From NCBI RefSeq assembly GCF_015776785.2, contig NZ_LFMD02000003.1, forward strand, positions 307,148-371,147: 64,000 bases of DNA, written 5' to 3'. Under the pieces are notes generated by a model. The model was not told the DNA's origin. It saw only the letters and a program-made list of their open reading frames with translations, and did not search any database. This document shows positions 53,596 to 61,494 of the stretch, in pieces. This DNA comes from Kitasatospora sp. SUK 42 (GTDB taxonomy: Bacteria > Actinomycetota > Actinomycetes > Streptomycetales > Streptomycetaceae). How positions within the stretch are numbered: the stretch's first letter is position 1; each line of letters opens with the position of its first letter. The translations under genes and the position numbers were made by a program.

Positions 53596-54141
53596 ATGAC
53601 CGCGTCGGCTCCCAGCTCCCCCCGACCGGGGAGGGCCGCACCGGCGGGCCGCCCGGCGGGTGCGCTGTTGGTCATGCTGCTGGTCGCGCTGCTGACGGCC
53701 CTGCCCTGCGCGGGCCAGGCGACGGCGGCGGGCGGGTCCGCCCGTCAGGCTCCGGCGCCGGTGAGCGCCGTCTCGGTGGTCAGCGTCGTCGAGGCCACCG
53801 TCGTGGCCCTGCCCGTCGAACACTCGGGCCACTCGGGCCACTCCGCCCATTCCGGCCGCGCCGCCAAGGCGTCCGAGCAGCACCCCCGGTTCGCCGAGGA
53901 GCAGGGTCACTGGATCCTGTGCACCGCCGACGGCCAGCCGCAGCGCAACAACGGCTGCTCCAGCCACCCGTACTGCGCGCAGGACGCGCAGCTGCCGAAC
54001 CCGCCGCCGCAGCCGCAGCCCGCCGTGTCGCCACTGGTCGCGTCGGCGCCCGAGGCGCTGCCCCGGGTGGTGCCCGCAGGCCTGCTGGACGGCCCGCACC
54101 CGGCGCCCGATCTGCACGAACTCCAGGTCCACCGGTCCTGA
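53596..54141 (+). CDS. Secreted protein with His-Ser-Gly repeats, function unknown
   Basis: The 181-residue protein has a membrane/signal helix (ALLVMLLVALLTALPCAGQATA, about 22-44). A His-rich segment HSGHSGHSAHSG (about 76-87) could bind copper or another metal, and is followed by two close Cys (NNGCSSHPYCAQ). The Pro-rich tail is probably disordered. It heads a cluster with DUF3105 and DUF305 proteins, families sometimes linked to copper or periplasmic metal handling. ATG 53596 is used; GTG 53590 is two codons upstream. Metal binding is inferred. Confidence 0.68.
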   Translation: MTASAPSSPRPGRAAPAGRPAGALLVMLLVALLTALPCAGQATAAGGSARQAPAPVSAVSVVSVVEATVVALPVEHSGHSGHSAHSGRAAKASEQHPRFAEEQGHWILCTADGQPQRNNGCSSHPYCAQDAQLPNPPPQPQPAVSPLVASAPEALPRVVPAGLLDGPHPAPDLHELQVHRS

Positions 54142-54244
54142 GCGGAACCCACCGCCGACATCCCGTCGGCGGCTCCGCCACTCCTCCCACTCCAGCCGAC
54201 CGCCGCGCCACCAGCCGTGCGCGGCGGGGACAAGGACAACCATC

Positions 54245-54907
54245 ATGGGTTCCGCCTCCAAGCAGTCCAACAAGCCCGGCGGCAAGGGCGGCGTCGACCG
54301 CCGCGCCCGGATCGCCGAACTGCGCGCCGCCGAGCAGCGCCGCGACCGCCGCAACAAGGTCATAGCCTCGGTGGTGGCCGGTGTGCTGGTGGTCGGCGCG
54401 ATCGCCACCGGCACCTGGGTCGTCATGGACCAGAACCAGAAGAAGAAGGACCGGGAGGCCGCCGCCAACGCGGACATCCCGGGTGTGAAGACCTTCGGCG
54501 ACCTGAGCCGCAACCACGTCAAGGACAAGGTCAGCTACCCGATGACCCCGCCGGTCGGCGGCGACCACAACGCGATCTGGCTGGACTGCATGGGCCACGT
54601 CTACGACCAGCCGGTCGAGAACGAGCGCGCCGTCCACTCGCTGGAGCACGGCGCGGTCTGGGTCACCTACAACGGCAAGGCCACGCCGGACGACATCAAG
54701 ACCCTCTCCGACAAGGTCAAGGCCACCCCGTACTCGCTGATGAGCCCCTACCCGGACGAGCAGGGCACCATCACCCTGAACGCCTGGAGCACCCAGCTGA
54801 TCGTGGACAGCGCCAGCGACCCGCGGGTGAGCCAGTTCTTCACCAAGTACGTCCAGGGCAAGCAGACCCAGGAGCCGGGCGCCTCCTGCACCATGGGGCA
54901 GATGTGA
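54245..54907 (+). CDS. Membrane-anchored DUF3105 protein
   Basis: A 220-residue protein with a charged cytoplasmic start, one membrane helix (VIASVVAGVLVVGAIATGTWVV, about 39-60) and an external DUF3105 domain. The DUF3105 signature is clear: VSYPMTPPVGGDHNAIWLDCMGHVYDQPV, then AVHSLEHGAVWVTY with conserved His residues. Function unknown. Its stop overlaps the start of the DUF305 gene (GTGA), so both are made together. A small hairpin (54152-54172) lies between it and the previous gene. Confidence 0.88.
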   Translation: MGSASKQSNKPGGKGGVDRRARIAELRAAEQRRDRRNKVIASVVAGVLVVGAIATGTWVVMDQNQKKKDREAAANADIPGVKTFGDLSRNHVKDKVSYPMTPPVGGDHNAIWLDCMGHVYDQPVENERAVHSLEHGAVWVTYNGKATPDDIKTLSDKVKATPYSLMSPYPDEQGTITLNAWSTQLIVDSASDPRVSQFFTKYVQGKQTQEPGASCTMGQM

Positions 54908-55629
54908 GCCGCGACGACGCGGTGGACGCCGTGGACGCCGTGGAGGAGCAGGACGCGGCCGGTCAGGAACCGTCCGCCCGTTCCGGCCGCCGGCGGCTGT
55001 GGTGGCCGGCCGCGCTGGCCGCCGCGGTGGCGCTGGCGCTCGGGGTGCCCGCCCTGGTCGCGAGCGGGACGTCGGCCTCCGGCTCGGCCTCGGTGGCCGT
55101 CCCGGCGGACGACTCGCCCGAGGCCGGGTTCGCCCGCGACATGGCGACCCACCACCAGCAGGCGGTGGACCTGTCGTTCATCGTCCGGGACCGCACCGCC
55201 GACGAGCCGACCCGCACCCTCGCCTTCGACATCATCAACACCCAGGCCAACCAGCGCGGGATGATGATGGGCTGGATCGACCAGTGGGGGCTGTCCCAGC
55301 ACTCGGCCGCCAAGCCGATGGCGTGGATGAGGATGGGCCACGACTACGAGGCCCACGACGGTTCGCTGATGCCCGGCATGGCCACCAACACCCAGATGGC
55401 GAAGCTGCGCTCGCTCAGCGGGCGGGACGCCGAGGTGTTCTACCTGCAACTGATGATCCAGCACCACAAGGGCGGCGTCGAGATGGCCCAGGGCTACGTC
55501 GACATGGCGAAGAACGACGTCGAGAAGCGGCTCGCCCAGTCGATGGTGACCGCCCAGACCTCCGAGGTCGAGCTGATGACCGACATGCTCAAGGAGCGCG
55601 GCGCCACCCCCGACGTGCCCGCCTCCTGA
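54904..55629 (+). CDS. Membrane-anchored DUF305 protein
   Basis: The 241-residue protein has an N-terminal membrane helix (LWWPAALAAAVALALGVPALVA) and a long external DUF305 four-helix domain. Its hallmarks are FARDMATHHQQAVDLSF and YLQLMIQHHKGGVEMAQGYV, plus a Met-rich GMMMGWIDQWG / MAWMRMGHDYEAHDGSLMPGM. The paired His and clustered Met residues suit Cu(I)/Cu(II) binding; CopM of cyanobacteria is a DUF305 protein. The GTG overlaps the DUF3105 stop by four bases. Confidence 0.88.
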   Translation: MSRDDAVDAVDAVEEQDAAGQEPSARSGRRRLWWPAALAAAVALALGVPALVASGTSASGSASVAVPADDSPEAGFARDMATHHQQAVDLSFIVRDRTADEPTRTLAFDIINTQANQRGMMMGWIDQWGLSQHSAAKPMAWMRMGHDYEAHDGSLMPGMATNTQMAKLRSLSGRDAEVFYLQLMIQHHKGGVEMAQGYVDMAKNDVEKRLAQSMVTAQTSEVELMTDMLKERGATPDVPAS

Positions 55630-55736
55630 CCCGCACCACGCACCACGCACCCCGGGCGGCCGGGGCGCGGCGGCGGTTCCGTACCGTCCACACCGCGCCC
55701 CGGCCGTCCGCCGTTCCCCACCCCCGGAGACCCCGC

Positions 55737-56348
55737 ATGACCGTCATGACCGCTGACACGCCCTGGCTGATCGCCGGGCTGGGCAACCCCGGCCCGTGGT
55801 TCCGGACGACCCGGCACAACGCGGGCTTCCTGACCGTCGACCGGCTGGCCGAGCGGCACGGCGCCCGGTTCCGCCGCCGCGGGATCGCCACCATGGTCGC
55901 GGAGATCGAGCTGGACGGCCGCCGGGTGCTGCTGGCCAAGCCGCTGTGGACCATCAACCTGTCCGGCCGCCCGGTGGCCGCGCTGATGCGTCGGCGCGGG
56001 GTGCCGGTGGAGCACCTGGTGGTCGTCCAGGACGACCTGGACTTCGCGTACGGCTCCGGCAAGCTGAAGCGCGGCGGCGGGCCGGGCGGCCACAACGGGG
56101 CGCGCTCGGTGGGTGACGTCCTCGGCACCCGGGACTTCGTCCGGCTGCGGTTCGGCATCGGGCGCCCGCCGAAGGGGCAGAGCGTCGGCGACTACGTGCT
56201 GAAGCGGTTCTCGGACGAGGAGCTGGCCGCGATGCCGGAGGTGTTGGACCGCTGCGCGGACGCCCTGGAGACGCTGGTGCGGCTCGGCCTGAACCGGGCC
56301 CAGGACGCCCTGAACACGACGGTGACGCAGGGCCCGTCCCGGGGCTGA
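55737..56348 (+). CDS. pth: Peptidyl-tRNA hydrolase (Pth) family protein
   Basis: Pth releases peptides from peptidyl-tRNA that drops off ribosomes. The 203 residues include the catalytic and binding residues: Asn of GLGNPG, His of RHNAGF, Asp of VVQDDLD and Asn of GGHNG. LVVVQDDLD differs from the more usual VIHDELDLP, and no rplY or ribosomal genes flank it, so this is probably a second, paralogous Pth rather than the housekeeping copy. Start ATG 55737; ATG 55746 is also in frame. Confidence 0.85.
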   Translation: MTVMTADTPWLIAGLGNPGPWFRTTRHNAGFLTVDRLAERHGARFRRRGIATMVAEIELDGRRVLLAKPLWTINLSGRPVAALMRRRGVPVEHLVVVQDDLDFAYGSGKLKRGGGPGGHNGARSVGDVLGTRDFVRLRFGIGRPPKGQSVGDYVLKRFSDEELAAMPEVLDRCADALETLVRLGLNRAQDALNTTVTQGPSRG

Positions 56349-56415
56349 ACCTGGGGGCTGAACCCGGGCTGGTCCGGGGTCCGCACCGGGTGGGGCCGAG
56401 CCGGGGGGCGAGCCG

Positions 56416-57891
56416 TCACCGCCCGGGCGCCGCCGGGCGGGTCAGGGCGGCGGCGGCCACCGCGACGGCCGCGAGGACGACCAGCACCGTCCGCCCACCG
56501 GACGCCCCGCCCGCCAGGTGGACACCGAGGACGGACAGCGCCATGCCGAGCGCCGTACCGAGGCTGCGTGCCATGTTCACCATGCCGCCGCCGACCGCCG
56601 AGCACTCCGCCGGGATCGCCCGCATCACCAGGGCGTTGTTGGCGGGCAGCAGCAGGCCCAGCCCGAAGCCGGCGACCAGCAGCGGGCCCGCCACCGTCGC
56701 CCCCGAGACCGGCAGCACGGCGAACAGCAGCAGCCCGGCGCCGGCGACGGCCGCGCCGAAGCGGCACCTCGTCACGTCCGACCAGCCCCGCGGCAGCAGC
56801 GCGCCGCCGACCGTCGCGGCGAGCGCGAAGGCCGCGGGCAGCAGGGTGACCAGCAGGCCCGCGCCGGCCGTCGACACCCCCGCCCCGGTGAGCAGCACCG
56901 GGCCGATCACCAGCGGGCAGAACAGCAGCAGGTAGCCGATCAGCGCGACCGCCAGCCCGGACCGCACCCCCGGGGTGTTGACCAGCCCGGGCGCCAGGAT
57001 CGGCCGGGCGGCCCGCCGTTCCTGGCGCACCAGCGCCACCACGAGGACGGCCGAGGCGAGCAGCAGGACGGCGACGGCCCAGCCGGGCAGCGGCAGGCCG
57101 GAGGCGGTGGACAGGGCGAGCAGCAGCGCGGTGGTCGCGCCGGTGAGCAGCAGCATGCCGGGCAGGTCGAAGCGGGACTCGCGCGGGTCGTCGGACCCGT
57201 GGGCGCGGCGGGGCCCCGGCACGACGGCGGTGCGGGCCTCGCGGGCGCGGGGTTCCGGTGCCTCCGTACGGGTGCGGGGCAGCAGGTACCAGCCGGCCAG
57301 GATGCCGAACGCGGCGATCGGCACGTTGACCCAGAACACCCACTGCCAGGAGGCGTGCTCGATGAGCAGCCCGCCGAGGCTGGGCCCGAGCGCCAGCCCG
57401 AGGCCCTGGGCGGCGGCCTGGATGCCGAGCGCGCGCCGCATCGCGTGCTCCGGGACGCCGCGTGCCACCAGGGCGACGCTGTTGGCCTGCATCATCGCGG
57501 CGCCGACGGCCTGGACGGCCCGGCAGCCGACCAGGATCCACAGGCTGCCGGCGAACCCCGCGCCGAGCGAGGACAGGCCGAAGACGGCGAAGCCGCCGAT
57601 GTACATCGTCTTGCGGCCGACCAGGTCGGAGAGCCAGCCGATCGGGGCCAGCAGGGCGACCAGGACCAGCAGGTAGGCGAGCGCGACCCACTCGACGGCG
57701 GCGAAGCCCGCGTCGAAGTGGCGGCCGAGGGCGGGGAAGACCAGGGCGATGATGCTGGCGTCGAGCTGGCCGAGGAAGGCGCCGAGGCAGACCGTGCCGA
57801 CGGCCAGCCAGTGCGCGTGGCGCCAGCCGGCTATGCCGCGCGGCCGGGGCCGCTCGGTGAGCAGCCGTGTGGCAAAGGCGGTGGCGTTCAT
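56416..57891 (-). CDS. MFS drug transporter (DHA2/EmrB-QacA type)
   Basis: A 491-residue proton-driven exporter with about 14 membrane helices. Motif A (GWLSDLVGRKTMYIGG) follows helix 2, the C motif (GLALGPSLGGLLIE) marks an exporter, and WRWVF-like WQWVFWVNVP is typical of DHA2. It probably pumps out a drug or metabolite. It diverges from a MarR gene 144 bases away; the dyad ATATC-N7-GATAT lies between its -35 and -10 (TATATT just before the ATG), suggesting repression by the MarR protein. Confidence 0.9.
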   Translation of the reverse strand: MNATAFATRLLTERPRPRGIAGWRHAHWLAVGTVCLGAFLGQLDASIIALVFPALGRHFDAGFAAVEWVALAYLLVLVALLAPIGWLSDLVGRKTMYIGGFAVFGLSSLGAGFAGSLWILVGCRAVQAVGAAMMQANSVALVARGVPEHAMRRALGIQAAAQGLGLALGPSLGGLLIEHASWQWVFWVNVPIAAFGILAGWYLLPRTRTEAPEPRAREARTAVVPGPRRAHGSDDPRESRFDLPGMLLLTGATTALLLALSTASGLPLPGWAVAVLLLASAVLVVALVRQERRAARPILAPGLVNTPGVRSGLAVALIGYLLLFCPLVIGPVLLTGAGVSTAGAGLLVTLLPAAFALAATVGGALLPRGWSDVTRCRFGAAVAGAGLLLFAVLPVSGATVAGPLLVAGFGLGLLLPANNALVMRAIPAECSAVGGGMVNMARSLGTALGMALSVLGVHLAGGASGGRTVLVVLAAVAVAAAALTRPAAPGR

Positions 57892-57900
57892 GCCACGAAT

Positions 57901-57917
57901 ATATCGGATGCAGATAT
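57901..57917. promoter_or_regulatory. MarR-type dyad within the transporter promoter
   Basis: ATATC-GGATGCA-GATAT lies directly behind the minus-strand -10 candidate TATATT (57898-57903), which is 6 bases before the MFS ATG. It is strikingly AT-rich for this genome. Confidence 0.6.
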
Positions 57918-58035
57918 GTTCTTTCTACGAGTAGATCGCACCTCGATACGAAGCGTCTCGCGGAGCGTCCACCCCCCGTCCGAGGGACGGACCGCGCCCC
58001 CGGAACCGTCGGTACCAGGCGATACGCTGTCCGCC

Positions 58036-58572
58036 ATGCCGCCGTCACCACGTGTTCCCGACCCCGCCATCGAAAGCCCCGACCCGGCGGTCGAGCACGC
58101 CCGGCGGCTCACCGACACCGTCACCCGGCTCCGCCGCGCACTGCGCAGCAGCATCCGCACCGACTACCCGTGGGAGTCCCTGCCGATGGCGCAGGTCGAA
58201 CTCCTCCAGACCCTCGCCGCCGCGCCACTGCGGGTCGGCGAGCTCGCCGCCCGGCAGCGGCTCGCCCCCAACACCGTCAGCGGGCTGGTCGGCAAGCTGC
58301 TCGAAGCCGGGTTCGTGGACCGCCAGGCCGACCCCGGCGACCGGCGCACCGCCCGGATCGCGCTCACCCCGGCCGGGCGGCGCCAGCTCGACGACTGGCA
58401 GCACGCGCACGAACGCCGGATCGCCACCGCCCTGGGCACCCTCGCCCCGGCCGACCGCGACGCGGTCGTCCACGCGCTGCCCGCGCTCGAACAGCTCGCC
58501 CGCGCCCTCGCCCAGCCGGGGGCCGCGCCCGAGCCGGGGGCCGCGCCCGAACCGGGCGCGTTGGCCGAGTAG
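58036..58572 (+). CDS. MarR family transcriptional regulator
   Basis: A 178-residue winged-helix regulator: QVELLQTLAAAPLRVGELAARQRLAPNTVSGLVGKLLEAGFVDR holds the helix-turn-helix, and DPGDRRTARIALTPAG is the wing. The C-terminus ends in short repeats PGAAPEPGAAPEPGA. TACGCT (58023-58028) ends 7 bases before the ATG, so the mRNA is leaderless. It is divergent from the DHA2 transporter and is likely its repressor, sensing a phenolic or drug-like ligand by family habit. Confidence 0.9.
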   Translation: MPPSPRVPDPAIESPDPAVEHARRLTDTVTRLRRALRSSIRTDYPWESLPMAQVELLQTLAAAPLRVGELAARQRLAPNTVSGLVGKLLEAGFVDRQADPGDRRTARIALTPAGRRQLDDWQHAHERRIATALGTLAPADRDAVVHALPALEQLARALAQPGAAPEPGAAPEPGALAE

Positions 58573-58654
58573 ACCGACCGGGCAGGCCGAGCAGGCCGGG
58601 TGGACCGGGTAATCCGCTCGCCGCCCGGGCCCGGCGGGCGCTACCGTCCCCGCC

Positions 58655-59170
58655 ATGACCACCGCGGACATACGGATCGAGCCCTGGACCGACGCCGACC
58701 TCGCGCTGCTGCGCCGGGTCAACACCCCGGAGATGAAGAAGCACGTCGGCGGGCCGGAGACCGAGGAGCAGCTCCTCGTCCGGCACCGGCGCTACCTGGA
58801 CTTCGTCCCGTCCGGCCTGGGCTGCATGTACCGGATCGTGCTGCTGCCCGAGGGCGGGTCCGTCGGGACGGTCGGCTACGGCACCCGGACGTGGGAGGGC
58901 GCGACGGTGCACGAGATGGGGTGGAACGTGCTGCCCGCCCACCAGGGGCGGGGCATCGCCGTCGCCGCCACCCGGGCGGCCGTCGCGGCCGCCCGGCGCG
59001 AGGCCGCGCACCGGTACCTGCACGCCTTCCCGTCAGTGGACAACCCCGCCTCCAACGCGGTCTGCGCGAAGGCCGGGTTCACCCTGCTCGGCGAGACGGA
59101 CTTCGAGTTCCCGCCCGGGCGGCACATGCGCAGCCACAACTGGCGGGTGGATCTGGCGAACTCGGACTGA
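58655..59170 (+). CDS. GNAT acetyltransferase (RimJ/RimL-like)
   Basis: A 171-residue acetyl-CoA-dependent transferase. The acetyl-CoA loop is HQGRGIAVAATRAAV (about 103-117), with strand 4 EMGWNVLP before it and the substrate-proximal SVDNPASNAVCAKAGFTLLG after it, a pattern of acetyltransf_3 (protein or small-molecule N-acetylation). The target is unknown. It follows the MarR gene by 82 bases and converges on ogt, 52 bases away. Confidence 0.88.
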   Translation: MTTADIRIEPWTDADLALLRRVNTPEMKKHVGGPETEEQLLVRHRRYLDFVPSGLGCMYRIVLLPEGGSVGTVGYGTRTWEGATVHEMGWNVLPAHQGRGIAVAATRAAVAAARREAAHRYLHAFPSVDNPASNAVCAKAGFTLLGETDFEFPPGRHMRSHNWRVDLANSD

Positions 59171-59222
59171 GCCGGCAGCAGGCCGGGGCGTCAGAAGGTC
59201 GGGGTACCAGGAGGCCGGAGCC

Positions 59223-59732
59223 TCAGAAGAGCGTGCCGCTCTCCAGCTCCAGCAGCCAGCGCTTGCGGTCCACGCCCGCGGCGAAACCGGTGAGCGCGCC
59301 GTTCGCGCCGAGCACCCGGTGGCAGGGGCGCACGATCAGCAGCGGATTGGCACCCACCGCGCCGCCGACCGCCCGGACCGTACGCGGCGGCTGCCCGGCC
59401 AGCTCGGCGAGTTCGCCGTAGGTGACGGTCCTGCCGTACGGGATCTCGTCCAGCACGGCCCAGATCCGACGGCGGAACTCGGTGCCCTCGGGCGCGAGCG
59501 GGAGGTCGAAGGTGGTGCGCTCACCGGCGAAGTAGGCGGTCAGCTGGGCGACCGGCTCGGCGAGCGCCTCAGGGTCGAGCACCCAGTCGTCGGCGGGCTC
59601 GGCCAGCGCGTACTTCTGGCCGGGAGCGGTGACGGTGGCCAGGGCGGCCGGACCGCCGTCCTCGGGCAGCACGCCGCTGAGCAGCAGCCGACCGAAGGGG
59701 CTCTCCATGGTGGTGTAGACGGTGGTGCTCAT
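59223..59732 (-). CDS. ogt: Methylated-DNA--protein-cysteine methyltransferase (Ogt)
   Basis: Repairs O6-alkylguanine by irreversible transfer to its own Cys137 in VRPCHRV. The 169 residues include the DNA-binding region EFRRRIWAVLDEIPYGRTVTYGELAELAG and the arginine-finger area RTVRAVGGAVGANPLLI. The ATG overlaps the stop of the upstream Ada-AlkA gene (ATGA), so both repair activities are co-expressed. It supplies the O6-methylguanine activity missing from the fused upstream protein. Confidence 0.94.
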   Translation of the reverse strand: MSTTVYTTMESPFGRLLLSGVLPEDGGPAALATVTAPGQKYALAEPADDWVLDPEALAEPVAQLTAYFAGERTTFDLPLAPEGTEFRRRIWAVLDEIPYGRTVTYGELAELAGQPPRTVRAVGGAVGANPLLIVRPCHRVLGANGALTGFAAGVDRKRWLLELESGTLF

Positions 59733-61312
59733 GCGCTTGCGTGCTCCGTTCCGGAACTGGGGCTGATGGTGTCGGCGCTCAAGGCTCCGGCCCACAGCCG
59801 GTGGACGGCGTAGGAGCGCCAGGGGGCCCAGGCCTCGGCCGCGCGGGCGGCGGACTTCGGATCGCCGGGGGCGCCGAGCCGGGTGAGGCCGTGCTTGACG
59901 CCCACATCGCTCGGGAGGAAGACGTCGGGGTCGGCAAGGGCCCGCATCCGCAGGTAGCCGACCGTCCAGGGGCCGATGCCGGGCAGGGCCAGCAGCTGGG
60001 CCGCGGCGTCCTGCCGGTCGACGCCGCCGTCCAGGCGGACCACGCCCTCGGCCAGAGCGGCGCACAGGCCGGTGAGCGCTCGGCGGCGGGCGGCGGGCAT
60101 CGCGAAGTCCTCCGGGTCGGCGGTGGCCAGAACCGCCGCCGTGGGGAAGAGCAGCCGCAGGCCGCCGTTGGGCTCGGGCAGCGCGGTGCCGTACTTCTCG
60201 GCGAGCCGGCCCGCGAGCGTACGGGCGGCGCCGACGGTGATCTGCTGGCCGAGGACGGCGCGGACGGCGAGCTCGTGCGGGTCCACGTGCCCCGGCGAGC
60301 GCAGGCCGGGGCGCTCGCGCACCAGCGGGCCGAGCAACGGGTCGGCGCCGAGCTGCGCGTCGACGGCGTCCGGGTCGGCGTCCAGGTCGAAGAGGATGCG
60401 CAGGCGCTGGACGGCCGTGGGCAGGTCGCGCAGGTCGGCGAGCAGCAGGCGGCAGTCGAGCCAGCCGCGGGTGCGCGGCTCCCCCGGCGCGAGGCCGTCG
60501 ACCTCGGCGATGCCGTGGCCGTACGGGAGCGCCAGGGTGCGCCGGTAGGTGCGCGCGCCGGGGCGCGGACCGGGCACGACCTCCTCCACGCCGGGGACGG
60601 CGCGCAGTTCGAGGAAGTCGATCAGGTGGTCGCTGTCGATCGCGCCGCGGTAGGCGAGGCGCAGGGTGAGGCCGCCGGCCGGGGTCGCGGTGCGGCGCCC
60701 GGCCGTGACCTCGGCGCGCAGGCCGCTGGGGGTGCGGTCGTAGACCTCGCGGACGGTGTCGTTGAACTGGCGGACGGAGGCGAAGCCGGCCGCGAACGCG
60801 ATGTCGGTGACGGGCAGTTCGGTGGTCTGGAGCAGCAGGCGGGCGGTCTGGGCGCGCCGGGCGCGGGCCAGGGCGATCGGACCGGCGCCGAGTTCGGCGG
60901 TGAGCTGGCGCTGCAGTTGGCGGGAGCTGTAGCCGAGGCGGTCGGCCAGACCCGCGACGCCCTCGCGGTCCACCACGCCGTCACCGATCAGACGCATCGC
61001 GCGGCCGACCAGGTCGGCGCGGTGGTTCCACTCCGGCGAGCCCGGGACGGAGTCGGGGCGGCAGCGGCGGCAGGCACGGAAGCCGGCGCCCTGGGCGGCC
61101 GCGGCGCTGGGGTAGAAACGGCAGTTGACGCGCTTGGGGGTCACGGCGGGGCAGCTCGGCCGGCAGTAGATGCCGGTGGAGGTGACGGCCGTGAAGAAGA
61201 CGCCGTCGAAGCGGGCGTCGCGGCTGTCCACGGCTCGGTACCGGATGTCGTCGTCGATCACGCTGTCCAGTCTGCGGCACCGGATGGGGGGTGACTGGCG
61301 GGAATCGGACAT
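59729..61312 (-). CDS. Ada-AlkA fusion: methylphosphotriester sensor, AraC-type HTH and 3-methyladenine glycosylase
   Basis: The 527-residue repair/regulatory protein fuses an Ada N-terminal zinc domain (Cys50, 54, 81 and 84, with the 4-27-3 spacing of Ada) with an AraC helix-turn-helix (about 105-205; VAGLADRLGYSSRQLQRQL, TDIAFAAGFASVRQFNDTVRE). An AlkA-type glycosylase (about 215-510) follows, with the HhH-GPD motif LPGIGPWTVGYLRMRA and catalytic Asp in FLPSDVG. Methyl transfer to the sensor Cys should turn it into an activator of its own operon. ogt follows with a 4-base overlap. ATG 61312 is the chosen start. Confidence 0.93.
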   Translation of the reverse strand: MSDSRQSPPIRCRRLDSVIDDDIRYRAVDSRDARFDGVFFTAVTSTGIYCRPSCPAVTPKRVNCRFYPSAAAAQGAGFRACRRCRPDSVPGSPEWNHRADLVGRAMRLIGDGVVDREGVAGLADRLGYSSRQLQRQLTAELGAGPIALARARRAQTARLLLQTTELPVTDIAFAAGFASVRQFNDTVREVYDRTPSGLRAEVTAGRRTATPAGGLTLRLAYRGAIDSDHLIDFLELRAVPGVEEVVPGPRPGARTYRRTLALPYGHGIAEVDGLAPGEPRTRGWLDCRLLLADLRDLPTAVQRLRILFDLDADPDAVDAQLGADPLLGPLVRERPGLRSPGHVDPHELAVRAVLGQQITVGAARTLAGRLAEKYGTALPEPNGGLRLLFPTAAVLATADPEDFAMPAARRRALTGLCAALAEGVVRLDGGVDRQDAAAQLLALPGIGPWTVGYLRMRALADPDVFLPSDVGVKHGLTRLGAPGDPKSAARAAEAWAPWRSYAVHRLWAGALSADTISPSSGTEHASA

Positions 61313-61442
61313 TGCCGTTCCGGGGCTTCCCCTCTCCCCTGTACCGCTCTCCCCCGGTTCGCCTTTCCCCCGGCTCTCCTCTCCCCCGAGCTCCGAACCG
61401 ACGGCATCAGCCGTTCGCGCGGAGAGCCCGCACACCCGCCGA

Positions 61443-61482
61443 GGTCCGGTGCGGACGCCCCGACGGGTGTCCGCACCGGACC
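61443..61482. terminator. Terminator hairpin after the alcohol dehydrogenase gene
   Basis: An 18-bp near-perfect stem (61443-61460 with 61465-61482, one G-T pair) with a 4-base loop, 12 bases beyond the dehydrogenase stop on the minus strand. Confidence 0.8.
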
Positions 61483-61494
61483 GTTCGGTGGTGC

